Assembly (NCBI RefSeq): GCF_019697375.1
Contig: NZ_JAHCDI010000003.1
Location: forward strand, 62,001 to 126,000
Length of the DNA: 64,000 bases
Reading direction: 5' to 3'
From: Micromonospora tarapacensis
GTDB lineage: Bacteria > Actinomycetota > Actinomycetes > Mycobacteriales > Micromonosporaceae
Below the pieces are notes generated by a model. It made no database searches. It was not told the DNA's origin and worked only from the letters and a program-made list of their open reading frames with translations. This document shows, one piece after another, positions 52,993 through 63,840 of the stretch (its first letter is position 1; each line of letters opens with the position of its first letter). Position numbers and translations under genes: made by a program.

Positions 52993-54893
52993 GTGGGGAG
53001 GGAAGATTCACACTACCGTCCGGGCGGTGCCGCCGAAGGTGGTACGGGCCAACCGTCCGTGAAGCCGGCTGCCGGGCGGGTGCCGGTGCCGGAGGCGCAG
53101 ATCCTCCGGCCGCAGCCGCCGACACCTCCGGCCCCCGGTCCCGCCTCGCCGTCCCCGACACCGCCCGCCCCAAATCCCGCCTCGCCGTCCCCGGCGACGC
53201 CGGCCCGGGGTGTCGCCACCGGCCGGGCCGTGGCGCCCGCCGCCGCCGTCCCGGCGAGCCCCGCCGCCGCTGCGACCGATCCGGCACCGGTGCCGACCGG
53301 CTCGGCGTCCGCCCCGACCGGCTCGGCGGCGATCCGGTCCTCGGCGGAGCCGACCCAGGAGCCGAGCACCGGGACCGGCCCCGGGCCGACCCTGGCCCCC
53401 GCCCGACCGCCGGGAGCCGCCGCCGGCACCCCGGCGACCCGCCGGGCGGCGCGGTGTCCCCGTCCCCGCGGCACCGGCTGCCACTGGTGCTCAGCGCTGT
53501 GCTCGTGCTCGTCCTGGTCGCGGTGGGGCTGGTCGTGGTCCGGCCCGGGCCGGTGGGCCGGTGGCTGGGCGGCGCTCCGGCAACACCGACGGCCACCGGG
53601 CCAGCCGAACCCGCACCGGTCGCGGTGCTGACCGGCGCCGACATCGGCGCACCGCTACCCAGCGCCGACGGGCTCCGGGCCGCGCTCGACCCGCTGGTCG
53701 GCGACGACGCCCTCGGCGGCCGGGTCAACGTGGCGGTGGCCGACGCGCTGACCGGGGAGCCGCTCTTCGACCGCGGTGGCGGTGAGGGGACCGTGCCGGC
53801 GTCGGTCACCAAACTGTTGACCGCGGTGACGGCCCTGACCGCCCGCGGTCCCGGCCACCGGATCCCGACCCGGGCGGTGGCCGGCGCGCAGCCGGGTGAG
53901 GTGGTGATCGTCGGTGGCGGAGACCCGACGCTGGCGGTCGACACGAAGGGCTTCTACCCGGGTGCCGCCAGCCTCACGGACCTCGCCGACCAGGTGCGCG
54001 CGGCGCTGGACGGAGTCGCACCGACCAGGGTCGTCGTCGACTCCTCGCGCTACTCCGGCCCGGTGTACGGACCCGGCTGGGACAGCGACGTCCCCACCGG
54101 CGGATACGGCGGTGCGATCACCGCGCTGATGCTCGACGGGGCGCGCAGGGACCCGAAGGCCGGCCCGGGCTGGGCCGAACGGGTGTCCCAGCCCGACCTG
54201 ACCGCCGGTCGGGCCTTCGCCCAACTGCTCGGTGTGCCGGCTGACGCCGTGCGCAAGGGCACCGCACCGGCGGCGGCCGGGACGACCGGGGCACCATCCG
54301 GCAGCACCGGGCCCGGCACCGAGCTGGGCGTGGTGCATTCGCCACCGCTGATCCGCCTGGTCGACATCATGATCAGCGAGAGCGACAACATCGTCGCCGA
54401 GTCGCTGGCCCGCCAGGTTGCCCTGGCCCGCGAACGGCCCGCGTCGTTCGCCGGTGCCGCCGCGGCGATGGCCGAGGTGGTGTCCGAGCTGGCACTGCCG
54501 ACGAGCGGGCTGACCCTCGCCGACGGCAGTGGCCTGTCCCGGCAGAACCTGATCAGCCCCGTGCTGCTGACCGAGCTGTTGACGCTCGCGGCCAGCCCCG
54601 ACCGGCCCGAACTCGGCGGCATCTTCGGTGGGCTGCCGGTAGGTGGTTGGTCCGGCACGCTGCGTGACCGCTACGGGGCGGCAGCCGGTACGGCCGCCGG
54701 CGCCGGCGTGGTCCGCGCCAAGACGGGCACGTTGACCCGGGTGCACGCCATCGCGGGAGTGGTGACCACGGCCGAGGGCCGTCTGCTCACCTTCGCCGTG
54801 CTCACCGACGACGTGCCGCCGGACGGGATGGACGCGGCGCGGGCGGCACTCGATCGGATCGCCGCCGCCCTCGCCGCCTGCGGCTGCCACTGA
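52993..54893 (+). CDS. dacB: D-alanyl-D-alanine carboxypeptidase, PBP4 family, one single-base frame break
   Basis: The GTG at 52993 follows GGAGGAGGGGG. With one base restored at CCCC 53429-53432 the product has 633 residues. A Pro/Ala/Ser-rich cytoplasmic arm of 155 residues leads to a membrane helix (VLSAVLVLVLVAVGL), then the S13 peptidase with SVTK, SDN and KTGT. It trims or cuts peptidoglycan crosslinks outside the cell. Orthologue of Rv3627c by order. Confidence 0.9.
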
Positions 54894-55020
54894 TCCGGCC
54901 GCGGCCGTGCCTGACCCCGGCCGGCGGGCGGTCCATGCCGGCTGGCGCCGGGCCACGCCCCCGGTCGCCCGTGCGCCGACCGGCGAGGTCGGGTGTCGTG
55001 GCGCGGGTACGGTGGGTCGC

Positions 55021-56088
55021 ATGGCGCAGTTCGTGGACTGGGATCTGGCCACCGCGACCGCGGGGGCCCTGGGCAAGTCGGGCCCTCGGGTGACGTACCC
55101 GGAGGCCACCGAGGTGGTCGCCGAGCTGCGCCGGTTGACCGACGAGGCGGCCGGGCACGTCGCCGACTACACCGGGCTGACCTCGCAGGTGGTGCACCCG
55201 CCGGTGCGGGTGGTCGATCGGCGTGACTGGGCTGCGACCAACATCGCCGGCCTGCGCGAGGTGATCACACCGCTGGTCGGCCGGCTCGCACAGGACAAGC
55301 AGCCCGGTGTGTTCACCGAGGCCGTCGGGTCCCGGGTGACCGGCGTGCAGGCGGGCACCGTGCTTGCCTACCTGTCCGGCCGGGTGCTCGGGCAGTACGA
55401 GGTCTTCTCCGCCGACCCGGGGCAACTGCTGCTGGTCGCGCCGAACATCGTCGAGGTGGAACGCAAGCTGGCTGCCGATCCGCGTGACTTCCGGCTCTGG
55501 GTGTGCCTGCACGAGGTGACCCACCGGACGCAGTTCACCGCCGTGCCGTGGATGCGTGCGTACTTCCTCGGTGAGGTGCAGGCATTCGTGGACGCCGCGC
55601 AGGGCGGCGAGCATCTGCTGGAGCGGCTGCGCCGGGGGATGGGCACCCTCGCCGACGTGGTGCGGAACCCGCAGAGCCGAACCAGTGTGCTGGATCTCGT
55701 GCAGACGCCGGGACAGCGCGCCGTGCTGGACCGGCTGACCGCGCTGATGACCCTGCTGGAGGGCCACGCCGAGTTCGTGATGGACGGCGTCGGCCCCCGG
55801 GTGATCCCGAGCGTCGAGCGGATCCGGGCCAGCTTCAACCGTCGCCGCGAGGCGGGCAACCCGGTGGAGAAGGCGGTCCGGCGGCTGATCGGCATCGACG
55901 TCAAGATGCGGCAGTACGCGGAGGGCCGCAAGTTCGTGCACGCGGTGGTGGACCGGGTCGGGATGGCCGGCTTCAACCGCGTCTTCGAGTCACCGTTGAC
56001 CCTGCCCCGGCTCGCCGAGTTGAGCGAACCGGACGCCTGGGTGGCGCGGGTGCACGGGCCGGTCGGCCCGGTGCCGACCGCCGGCTGA
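55021..56088 (+). CDS. Zinc-dependent metalloprotease, DUF2342
   Basis: The protein has 355 residues. The HExxH-type site is LHEVTHRTQF (near 165) and a later Glu in LLEGHAEFVMDGVG completes the zinc site. The family is placed near tilS in actinobacteria and is annotated with coenzyme F420 biosynthesis without clear proof. Matches Rv3626c by position. tilS starts 13 bases after. Confidence 0.88.
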   Translation: MAQFVDWDLATATAGALGKSGPRVTYPEATEVVAELRRLTDEAAGHVADYTGLTSQVVHPPVRVVDRRDWAATNIAGLREVITPLVGRLAQDKQPGVFTEAVGSRVTGVQAGTVLAYLSGRVLGQYEVFSADPGQLLLVAPNIVEVERKLAADPRDFRLWVCLHEVTHRTQFTAVPWMRAYFLGEVQAFVDAAQGGEHLLERLRRGMGTLADVVRNPQSRTSVLDLVQTPGQRAVLDRLTALMTLLEGHAEFVMDGVGPRVIPSVERIRASFNRRREAGNPVEKAVRRLIGIDVKMRQYAEGRKFVHAVVDRVGMAGFNRVFESPLTLPRLAELSEPDAWVARVHGPVGPVPTAG

Positions 56089-56101
56089 GCACGCCGCGTC
56101 G

Positions 56102-57160
56102 ATGGCCCCGCTCGCCCCGCCGGTCGCCGCGATCCGGGTCGCGGTCCGCCATGCGCTGGCCGACCTGCCGGCGGACGGGCCGGTGCTGGTCGCCTGTTCC
56201 GGTGGTGCCGACTCGCTCGCCCTGGCCGCGGCGACCGCCTTCGTGGCACCCCGGGCCGGCCGCCGCGCCGGACTGGTGACCGTCGACCACGGATTGCAGG
56301 CCGGGTCGGCGACCCGGGCCGAGGCGGTGGCGCGGTGGGCGGAACAGGCGGGCCTGGCACCGGTGGAGGTGGTCCGGGTCGAGGTCGCCGGCCGGCCGGG
56401 CGGCCCGGAGGCGGCGGCCCGCGAGGCCCGCTACCAGGCGCTGGTCGAGGTCGCCGGGCGGCACCGCGCGGCGGCCCTGCTGACCGGGCACACCCGGGAC
56501 GACCAGGCCGAGACGGTGCTGCTCGCGCTGGCCCGGGGCGCCGGCCCACGAGGGCTGGCCGGGATGCCGCCACGCCGGGACCTGGGCGGTGTCGCCTTGG
56601 TGCGACCGCTGCTGGAAATCGCGCGGGCCGAGACCCGCGGCGCGTGCGCGGCGCTCGGGTTGACGCCGTGGGAGGACCCGCACAACAGTGATCCCGCGTA
56701 CACCCGGTCCCGGGTCCGCGCCGACGTGCTGCCCGTACTGGTCCGGACCCTCGGGGCGGGCGTGCTGGACAATCTCGCCCGCACCGCCCGGCTGCTGGCG
56801 GCGGACAACGCGGTCCTGGACGACCTCGCCGGGGAGGCACTGGCCGCGGCCCGGCATCCCGACGGCGGGCTGGCCGTCAGGGCGCTCGCCGACCTCCCCA
56901 CCGCCGTGCGGGGTCGGGTGCTGCGTGTCTGGGCCCACGAACTCGGCGCGCCGCCGGCCGCGCTGTCGCACCGGCACATGGCCGCGCTCGACACGCTCGT
57001 CACGGCGTGGCGGGGACAGGGTGCGGCGTACCTGCCGGGCGGGCTGCGGGTGCTCCGCCGGGACGGCCGCCTGCTGCCGGAGCGGCCCCCGCCGCCGGGG
57101 CCGGCCGGTGCGGGGCGCCCGCCCGGCCGGCGGGTGGGGGACGGTGTGCTCGGGGAATGA
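56102..57160 (+). CDS. tilS: tRNA(Ile)-lysidine synthase
   Basis: The protein has 352 residues. The PP-loop is ACSGGADSLALAA (about 36-48), with VDHGLQAGS and TGHTRDDQAET. It changes the wobble cytidine of tRNA-Ile(CAU) to lysidine. The C-terminal half is helical and ends in a Pro/Gly-rich tail. The gamma-glutamyltransferase gene starts within its last codons. Confidence 0.93.
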   Translation: MAPLAPPVAAIRVAVRHALADLPADGPVLVACSGGADSLALAAATAFVAPRAGRRAGLVTVDHGLQAGSATRAEAVARWAEQAGLAPVEVVRVEVAGRPGGPEAAAREARYQALVEVAGRHRAAALLTGHTRDDQAETVLLALARGAGPRGLAGMPPRRDLGGVALVRPLLEIARAETRGACAALGLTPWEDPHNSDPAYTRSRVRADVLPVLVRTLGAGVLDNLARTARLLAADNAVLDDLAGEALAAARHPDGGLAVRALADLPTAVRGRVLRVWAHELGAPPAALSHRHMAALDTLVTAWRGQGAAYLPGGLRVLRRDGRLLPERPPPPGPAGAGRPPGRRVGDGVLGE

Positions 57161-58790
57161 CCTACCCCGGCAGCCACTCTTCGCCCCGCGCGCGGCCGTG
57201 GCCACCAGCCAGCCGTTGGCCGCGGCAGCGGGCCTGGGCGTGCTGCGGCGCGGCGGAAACGCCGTCGACGCCGCGCTGGCCACCGCCGTCACCCTGACCG
57301 TCGTGCAGCCTCCGTCGAACGACATCGGTGGCGACCTGTTCGCCATCGTTTGGGACGGGGAGCGGCTGCACGGTCTGAACGCCTCCGGCCGGTCACCGGC
57401 CGGGTTGACCCGCGAACTGGTACTGGCCGCGACCGGCGGCCGGGGCGTCGCGCCCGTCGAGGCGCTGGGCGGCGCCCAGGCCACCGGCCCGGCGATGCCG
57501 GCCCGGGGCTGGCTGCCGGTGACCGTGCCGGGCGTGCCGGCGGGCTGGCGCGATCTGCACGACCGGTTCGGTTCGCTGCCCTTCGCCGAGCTGTTCGTCG
57601 ACGCCATCCGTTATGCCGAGCGCGGGCATCCCGTCTCCACCGCCACGGCGACGGCGTGGGCCCGGGCGGTCGCCGGCCACGCCGGGTCGACCGGTCCGGA
57701 GTGTGCGGACTTCGCCCGGGTCTTCGCGCCGGGCGGACGGGCACCCGGTGCGGGCGAGTGGTGGCGCAACCCGGACGCGGCGCGGACGCTGCGGCTGATC
57801 GCGCAGAGCCGGGCGGAGGAGTTCTACCGGGGGCGGATCGGCGCGGCCCTGGCCGACCACGCCGCCCGCACCGGCGGGCTGCTCACCGCCGACGACCTGG
57901 CGGCCCACACGAGCAGCTGGGTCGATCCGATCTCGGTGCGCTACCGGGGGCACGAGGTATGGGAACTGCCGCCGAACGGGCAGGGTCTGGCCGCCCTGCT
58001 CGCCCTGGGCATCCTCGACGGCTTCGACCCGGCCGAGGCGTCGCTCTGGCCGCACCGGCAGATCGAAGCGATCAAGCTCGGCTTCGCCGACGCACACGCC
58101 CACGTCGCGGATCCCGACCGGAGACCCGTACCGGCGGCGTTGCTCACGCCCGGGTACCTGGCCCGGCGCCGCGCGGCCATCACCGCGGGCGCCGCCGACC
58201 CGGTTGCCGGCGAGCCCGAGCGCGGCGGCACGGTCTACCTCTGCACGGCCGACGACGGCGGCATGATGGTCAGTCTGATCCAGTCCACCTACCTGGCCTT
58301 CGGCTCGCACGTGGTGCTGCCCGGGTACGGCTTCGCGGTGCAGAACCGTGGCCTCGGCTTCCGGCTCGACGCGGACCACCCGAACGTGGTCGGCCCGGCG
58401 AAGCGGCCGTATCACACCATCATCCCCGGCTTCCTGAGCCGGGACGGAGCGCCGGTCGGGCCGTTCGGGGTGATGGGCGGGCACATGCAGCCCCAGGGCC
58501 ACGTCCAGCTGATCTCCGCGACCGTGGACGCGGGGCTCGACCCGCAGGCGGCGCTGGACGCGCCCCGTTGGTATTGGCACACGGGCCGCTCGCTGCTCGT
58601 CGAGGAACACCTGGCCGCCGGGCCGGGCGGTGCGGCGCTCGTCGCCGACCTGCGGGCCCGGGGTCACCGGGTCACCGTCGCGCCGGAGCCCAGCGTCTTC
58701 GGGTACGGACAGGCGATCTGGCGCCGTGCCGAGGGCGGGTACGTCGTCGGCTCCGAGTCCCGGGTCGACGGGGGTGTGGGCGGCTTCTGA
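57144..58790 (+). CDS. Gamma-glutamyltransferase family protein, YwrD-like
   Basis: The GTG at 57144 overlaps tilS by 17 bases and is the only good start before the conserved GVLRRGGNAVDAALATA. The product has 548 residues. The self-cleavage Thr is in ERGGTVYLCTADDGG (about 358), then GYGFAVQNRGLGF and HTIIPGF. No signal peptide is visible, so it is probably cytoplasmic, unlike classical GGT. It breaks tilS-hpt order relative to M. tuberculosis and is an insertion in this lineage. Confidence 0.87.
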   Translation: MCSGNDLPRQPLFAPRAAVATSQPLAAAAGLGVLRRGGNAVDAALATAVTLTVVQPPSNDIGGDLFAIVWDGERLHGLNASGRSPAGLTRELVLAATGGRGVAPVEALGGAQATGPAMPARGWLPVTVPGVPAGWRDLHDRFGSLPFAELFVDAIRYAERGHPVSTATATAWARAVAGHAGSTGPECADFARVFAPGGRAPGAGEWWRNPDAARTLRLIAQSRAEEFYRGRIGAALADHAARTGGLLTADDLAAHTSSWVDPISVRYRGHEVWELPPNGQGLAALLALGILDGFDPAEASLWPHRQIEAIKLGFADAHAHVADPDRRPVPAALLTPGYLARRRAAITAGAADPVAGEPERGGTVYLCTADDGGMMVSLIQSTYLAFGSHVVLPGYGFAVQNRGLGFRLDADHPNVVGPAKRPYHTIIPGFLSRDGAPVGPFGVMGGHMQPQGHVQLISATVDAGLDPQAALDAPRWYWHTGRSLLVEEHLAAGPGGAALVADLRARGHRVTVAPEPSVFGYGQAIWRRAEGGYVVGSESRVDGGVGGF

Positions 58791-58860
58791 GGGTCGGCGC
58801 AACCGATCGCTTCCGACGCCGTCGCGCCGGGCGGCCGACCGGAGCGACGGCTGCGGCCGG

Positions 58861-59823
58861 TCAGCCGGTCGGGGCGCGGTCGCGAAACGTGGTGCGGTAC
58901 GCGTGCGGGGTGGCGCCGACCCGGCGGGTGAAGTGGTGTCGCAGGGCGGCGGCGTCGCCGAAGCCGGCCCGGTCGGCGACCGCCTCCACGGAGAGCCCGG
59001 TGTCCTCCAGCAGCCGCCGGGCCAGCAGGACCCGCTGGTTGGTCAACCAGTCGTGCGGCGTGGTGCCGGTCTCGGCGCGGAACCGGCGGGCGAAGGTACG
59101 CGGCGCCATCCCGGCTCGCGCCGCCAGCTCGTCGACCGTGATCTGCCGGTCCAGGCGCCCCATCAACCACTCCAGCACCGGCTCCAGGGTGGGTGCCTCC
59201 GGTGCCCTCGGGATCGGCGCCTCCACGTACTGCGACTGGCCGCCGTCGCGGTGCGGTGGCACCACCATCCGACGGGCCAGCTTGGTGGCGGTGGCCGAGC
59301 CGTGTTCCTGGCGTACCAGGTGCAGGCAGGCGTCGATGCCGGCGGCGGTGCCCGCGCTGGTGAGCAGCCTCCCGTCCTGCACATACAGCGAATTGCAGCG
59401 GACCTGGGCCTTCGGGTGCCGTCGCTGCAGTTCGTCGACGTGCCGCCAGTGGGTGGTGCACTCCCGGCCGTCGAGCAGCCCCGCCTCCCCCAGCAGGTAG
59501 GCGCCGGCACACACGCTGAACAGGTGGGCCCCCCGTTCGGCGGCCCGACGCAGCGCCTCGTGCACCTGCACCGAAGCGGTGGTGGCGGGGTCGTGCGCGG
59601 GGACGGCGACCAGATCCGCTTCGTCGAGCGGGCCAAGGTCGGCGCTGGGCACCAGGTGGAAGCCGGCGGAGGTGCGCACCGTGGCACCCTGCGGGCTGCA
59701 CACGTCGAAGCGGTAGCCGGGCAGGCCGTCGGCGGTGCGGTCGGTGCCGAACACCTCGGCGAGCACGCCGAGCTCGAACGGGGCCACCCCGTCCAGGGCG
59801 AGCACTGCGACCGAGCGGAGCAT
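58861..59823 (-). CDS. GlxA-type AraC regulator with DJ-1/PfpI domain
   Basis: The protein has 320 residues. A DJ-1/PfpI-like domain (residues 1-190) has VCAGAYLLGEAGLLDG at the nucleophile elbow (Cys kept), and an AraC HTH ends it (ELAARAGMAPRTFARRFRAE, VADRAGFGDAAALRHHF). Such GATase1-AraC regulators sense small metabolites. The two neighbours diverge or converge from it, so the target is not clear. Confidence 0.88.
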   Translation of the reverse strand: MLRSVAVLALDGVAPFELGVLAEVFGTDRTADGLPGYRFDVCSPQGATVRTSAGFHLVPSADLGPLDEADLVAVPAHDPATTASVQVHEALRRAAERGAHLFSVCAGAYLLGEAGLLDGRECTTHWRHVDELQRRHPKAQVRCNSLYVQDGRLLTSAGTAAGIDACLHLVRQEHGSATATKLARRMVVPPHRDGGQSQYVEAPIPRAPEAPTLEPVLEWLMGRLDRQITVDELAARAGMAPRTFARRFRAETGTTPHDWLTNQRVLLARRLLEDTGLSVEAVADRAGFGDAAALRHHFTRRVGATPHAYRTTFRDRAPTG

Positions 59824-59973
59824 GTGACGAGGGTAACCGCACGGGTGGCGGAAAATCGAGCATGGATGGCATCCCTGCCACTGTCCGGTGGGTGGCGCGA
59901 ACCGCAGACTGGCAGTTGTCCGGTGCGCACCGGCGGCGACAGACACCAGCAACGCGTGAAAGCGAGCGCCGCC

Positions 59974-60111
59974 ATGGGATTCCTGCTCTTCCTGCTCTTC
60001 TTCCTGCTCCTTGCCCTCCTGTCCGCCGTGGGACTGACCGCCGACAGCCGTGACTCCGCGGACTGGAAGCCGTCCGAGGGGGGTCGCCGGTGGCGATCTC
60101 ACCCCTGCTGA
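59974..60111 (+). CDS. Very small membrane protein
   Basis: The ATG at 59974 gives 45 residues; a GTG at 59956 is possible. One hydrophobic helix (GFLLFLLFFLLLALLSAVGL) is followed by a polar end with DSRDSADWKPSEGGRRWR. The ribosome-binding site is weak. Codon third positions are GC-rich, in favour of coding. Function unknown. Confidence 0.5.
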   Translation: MGFLLFLLFFLLLALLSAVGLTADSRDSADWKPSEGGRRWRSHPC

Positions 60112-60210
60112 GGTGATTGGTCCTGCCAGTCGGGAAAATCCGGGCCGGGGTCGCGCCGAAAGGGGCGGCCCCGCCGACGAAGAACCCGGGGCGTACGGCA
60201 GGCTATGGGC

Positions 60211-60786
60211 ATGGCTGACGGCTCCTGGTACGACGCCGACATCGACCACGTGATCATTTCCGAGGCGCAGATTCGCGAGAAGACCGCGGAACTGGCCAAG
60301 CAGGTCTCCGCGGACTACGCCCACGTCTCCGACGGGTTGCTGCTCGTCTGCGTGCTCAAGGGTGCGGTCATGTTCATGGCCGACTTCGCGCGGGCGCTCG
60401 GTCGTCAGGGTCCCCCCGCTGAGTTGGACTTCATGGCCATCTCGTCCTACGGGCAGGGCACCACCTCCTCCGGCGTGGTGCGCATCCTCAAGGACCTCGA
60501 CCGGGACATCGCCGGCCGGCACGTGGTGGTCGTGGAGGACATCGTCGACTCCGGGCTCACCCTCTCCTGGCTGCTGCGCTACCTGGAGTCGCGGTCGGCG
60601 GCCAGCGTCGAGGTGGTCGCGCTGTTCCGCAAGCCGGACGCGGTCAAGGTGCCGGTGCCGGTCAGGTACGTCGGCTTCGACATCCCGACCGAGTTCGTCG
60701 TCGGCTACGGTCTCGACTTCGGCGAGCGCTACCGCGAGTTGCCGTACGTCGGCGTGCTCAAGCCGGAGGTGTACGCCCGCTCCTGA
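60211..60786 (+). CDS. hpt: Hypoxanthine phosphoribosyltransferase
   Basis: The ATG at 60211 gives 191 residues; an ATG two codons earlier is equally possible. The PRPP motif is VVVVEDIVDSGLTL (near 108), with VCVLKGAVMFMADFARAL and the base-contact VGYGLDFGERYRELPYVG. It salvages hypoxanthine and guanine to IMP and GMP. It stands between tilS and ftsH as in many actinobacteria. Confidence 0.94.
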   Translation: MADGSWYDADIDHVIISEAQIREKTAELAKQVSADYAHVSDGLLLVCVLKGAVMFMADFARALGRQGPPAELDFMAISSYGQGTTSSGVVRILKDLDRDIAGRHVVVVEDIVDSGLTLSWLLRYLESRSAASVEVVALFRKPDAVKVPVPVRYVGFDIPTEFVVGYGLDFGERYRELPYVGVLKPEVYARS

Positions 60787-61112
60787 CCGTCCCCGCCGCC
60801 GGCTCCCGGCGCCGCGCCCGACCGGCGTTCAGCCGACTTTCAGCTGATCGGACTACCGTGGACCCCGGTGGCGCGGGGGTCAGCTCCGGGTCACGCCGGC
60901 TGACAGCCGGTTCGCCGTGCGCGTAAGTGCCGGGCTCGCCAGCTCACATCCGTCTCGCACGGTGTACCGTCGAATGACCGTGGTGCGGCAATCCGCGCCC
61001 CGGGGCCGAGGCCGGCCCGCACGGCGGCTCCGGCAGCCGCCCCGCGGCGACACCCACAGTCGGTCAGGACGTCGATCAGGAGGATGCGGGCGTCTCGGCG
61101 CTCGACAACAGC
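60787..61112. other. 326-bp region before ftsH
   Basis: It should hold the ftsH promoter. I see no gene, but AGGAGG followed by an ATG at 61084 stands in a frame that does not lead into ftsH. With one base restored between 61087 and 61112 it would join ftsH, so the start of ftsH may be misread here. Confidence 0.4.
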
Positions 61113-63128
61113 ATGGAACGTACGCGTTTCTTCCGCCGACCGGTGTTCTGGGTCATCCTGGTCATCCTCGGCGCCGTCGTGCTCAGTCAGTTGTTCACCG
61201 GTGGTCCCAGCTACCACCGCGTGGACACATCCGTCGCGCTGGACCAGCTCAACAAGGGCGGCATAGAAAAGGTCGTCTTCCAGGACAAGGAACAGACGAT
61301 CCAGCTCGAACTGGCCGAGGAGGCCGAGTTCGGTGACACCACGACCAAGCTGATCGAGGCTCAGTTCCCGTACGAGGTCGGCAACGAGGTCTGGAACCAG
61401 GTCCTCGACGCCAAGGCCAACAACCGGGTCACCGGGCCGGCCGACACCGAGGTGTCGTCCGACAGCATCTGGGTCAGCCTGCTGGTCAACCTGCTCCCCA
61501 TCGTCCTGCTCGTGCTCCTGCTGCTGTTCTTCATGTCGCAGATGCAGGGCGGCGGCTCCCGGGTGCTCAACTTCGGCAAGTCCAAAGCCAAGATGATCAC
61601 CAAGGACACGCCGAAGACGACGTTCGCGGACGTCGCCGGCGCCGAGGAGGCCGTCGAGGAGCTGTACGAGATCAAGGACTTCCTGCAGAACCCGGCGAAG
61701 TACCAGGCGCTCGGCGCGAAGATCCCGAAGGGCGTACTCCTGTTCGGCCAGCCCGGCACCGGCAAGACGCTGCTCGCCCGGGCGGTCGCCGGCGAGGCCG
61801 GGGTGCCGTTCTACTCGATCTCCGGTTCCGACTTCGTGGAGATGTTCGTCGGTGTCGGGGCCAGCCGAGTCCGTGACCTGTTCGAGCAGGCCAAGGCGAA
61901 CGCGCCCGCCATCGTCTTCGTCGACGAAATCGACGCCGTCGGCCGGCACCGTGGTGCCGGCATGGGCGGCGGCCACGACGAACGCGAGCAGACTCTCAAC
62001 CAGTTGCTCGTAGAGATGGACGGGTTCGACGTCAAGGGCGGCGTCATCCTGATCGCCGCCACCAACCGGCCGGACATCCTCGACCCGGCGCTGCTGCGCC
62101 CGGGTCGGTTCGACCGTCAGATCCCGGTCGACGCCCCCGACATGGAGGGCCGCAAGGCGATCCTCCGGGTGCACGCCAAGGGCAAGCCGTTCACGCCCGA
62201 CGCGGACCTCGACGCGGTGGCCAAGCGGACGCCCGGCTTCAGCGGCGCCGACCTGGCGAACGTCATCAACGAAGCGGCCCTGCTGACCGCCCGTAAGGAG
62301 CAGCGGGCGATCTCCAACGAGTCGTTGGAGGAGTCGATCGACCGGGTCATCGCCGGCCCGCAGCGGCGTACCCGGGTGATGAGCGACCAGGAAAAGAAGA
62401 TCACCGCCTACCACGAGGGTGGGCACGCCCTGGTCGCCTGGGCGCTGCCGCACGCCGCGCCGGTGCACAAGGTGACGATCCTGTCCCGCGGCCGGTCCCT
62501 CGGTCACACCCTGGTGCTGCCCACGGAGGACAAGTACACCCAGACCCGCGCCGAGATGATCGACACCCTGGCGTACGCGCTGGGCGGCCGGGCCGCCGAG
62601 GAGCTCGTCTTCCACGAGCCCACCACCGGTGCCGGCAACGACATCGAGAAGGCCACCCAGCTGGCCCGCGCGATGATCACGCAGTACGGCATGAGCTCCA
62701 AGCTCGGCGCGATCAAGTACGGCACCAGCGGCGACGAGCCGTTCCTCGGTCGCAACATGGGCCACGAGCGGGACTACTCCGACGTGGTCGCCGCCGAGAT
62801 CGACGGCGAGATGCGGGCACTTATCGAACTGGCCCACGACGAGGCCTGGGAGATCCTGGTCGAGTACCGGGACGTCCTGGACAACGTGGTGCTCGAGTTG
62901 ATGGAGAAGGAGACCCTCTCCACCGCCGACATGGCCCGGATCTGCGCCCGGGTGGTCAAGCGGCCGCCGATGGCTCCGTACAACGGCTTCGGCAAGCGGC
63001 AGCCCTCCACCGAGCCGCCGGTGCTCACCCCGGCTGAGAAGGACGCGCTCAAGGTGCAGGCCGAGGCCGACGGCGCGCAGGCGACCGTGGGTGGCCCCAG
63101 CTCGAACAACTCGGACGGTTCGCACTGA
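61113..63128 (+). CDS. ftsH: Membrane ATP-dependent zinc protease FtsH
   Basis: The ATG at 61113 gives 671 residues without a good ribosome-binding site. Two membrane helices (about 9-26 and 122-144) flank a short outside domain. The AAA domain has [30 protein letters not shown] and the [22 protein letters not shown]; the protease has [10 protein letters not shown]. The C-terminus is polar. It degrades membrane and short-lived proteins. folE follows. Confidence 0.95.
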   Translation: MERTRFFRRPVFWVILVILGAVVLSQLFTGGPSYHRVDTSVALDQLNKGGIEKVVFQDKEQTIQLELAEEAEFGDTTTKLIEAQFPYEVGNEVWNQVLDAKANNRVTGPADTEVSSDSIWVSLLVNLLPIVLLVLLLLFFMSQMQGGGSRVLNFGKSKAKMITKDTPKTTFADVAGAEEAVEELYEIKDFLQNPAKYQALGAKIPKGVLLFGQPGTGKTLLARAVAGEAGVPFYSISGSDFVEMFVGVGASRVRDLFEQAKANAPAIVFVDEIDAVGRHRGAGMGGGHDEREQTLNQLLVEMDGFDVKGGVILIAATNRPDILDPALLRPGRFDRQIPVDAPDMEGRKAILRVHAKGKPFTPDADLDAVAKRTPGFSGADLANVINEAALLTARKEQRAISNESLEESIDRVIAGPQRRTRVMSDQEKKITAYHEGGHALVAWALPHAAPVHKVTILSRGRSLGHTLVLPTEDKYTQTRAEMIDTLAYALGGRAAEELVFHEPTTGAGNDIEKATQLARAMITQYGMSSKLGAIKYGTSGDEPFLGRNMGHERDYSDVVAAEIDGEMRALIELAHDEAWEILVEYRDVLDNVVLELMEKETLSTADMARICARVVKRPPMAPYNGFGKRQPSTEPPVLTPAEKDALKVQAEADGAQATVGGPSSNNSDGSH

Positions 63129-63265
63129 GCACCGACGACACGGCGGCCAGTTCCCCACAGCGGGGACTGGCCGCCTCCGCAACCGAGCCCGACAACGGCA
63201 ACCTCGACTACATCGCCGCACGGCTGGTCAACGGTCGCCTCACCGGCCGCCCGGTCGAGGAAACC

Positions 63266-63829
63266 ATGGATCTCGGCCGGATCGAGAAGGCCGTGCGCGA
63301 GATCCTCATCGCCGTCGGCGAGAACCCGGACCGTGACGGCCTCCTGCAGACCCCGGCCCGGGTGGCCCGCGCGTACGCCGAACTCTTCGCCGGCCTGCGC
63401 GTCGACCCGGCCACCGTGCTCACCACCACCTTCGAGGCCAACCACGAGGAACTGGTCCTCGTCCGGGACATCGACGTGATGAGCCTCTGCGAACATCACC
63501 TGCTGCCGTTCCGCGGCAGTGCCCACATCGGCTACATCCCCGGGCCCGACGGGCGGATCACCGGCCTGTCCAAGCTGGCCCGGCTGGTCGAGGTCTTCGC
63601 TCGCCGGCCGCAGGTGCAGGAGCGGCTCACCTCGCAGGTCGCCGACCTGCTGATGGAGCGGCTGGCACCGCGGGGCGTGATCGTGGTGCTGGAGTGCGAG
63701 CACATGTGCATGGCGATGCGCGGCATCCAGAAATCCGGTGCCAAGACCATCACGTCGGCGGTGCGCGGCACCCTGCAGCGGGATGCCAAGTCCCGCGCCG
63801 AGGCGATGGCCCTGATCATCCCGCGCTGA
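63266..63829 (+). CDS. folE: GTP cyclohydrolase I
   Basis: The ATG at 63266 follows GAGGAA and gives 187 residues. Zinc and catalytic residues are in [12 protein letters not shown] and [12 protein letters not shown]. It starts folate biosynthesis by forming dihydroneopterin triphosphate. The frame is open back to a CTG that overlaps the ftsH stop, and the extra 47 residues ([17 protein letters not shown]) look like the natural N-terminus of the family in this lineage, so the start may be upstream. Confidence 0.93.
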   Translation: MDLGRIEKAVREILIAVGENPDRDGLLQTPARVARAYAELFAGLRVDPATVLTTTFEANHEELVLVRDIDVMSLCEHHLLPFRGSAHIGYIPGPDGRITGLSKLARLVEVFARRPQVQERLTSQVADLLMERLAPRGVIVVLECEHMCMAMRGIQKSGAKTITSAVRGTLQRDAKSRAEAMALIIPR

Positions 63830-63840
63830 CCGGCACGAGA

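Noticed and set aside
53008..53484. Gly/Arg-rich frames on the minus strand opposite the dacB N-terminus
   Set aside because: They are mirrors of the Pro/Ala-rich arm of dacB and have no start signal.
61084..61266. ATG with an excellent AGGAGG before ftsH as a separate gene
   Set aside because: The frame gives Arg/Ser-rich sequence overlapping ftsH. I keep it only as a hint that one base is missing at the ftsH start.
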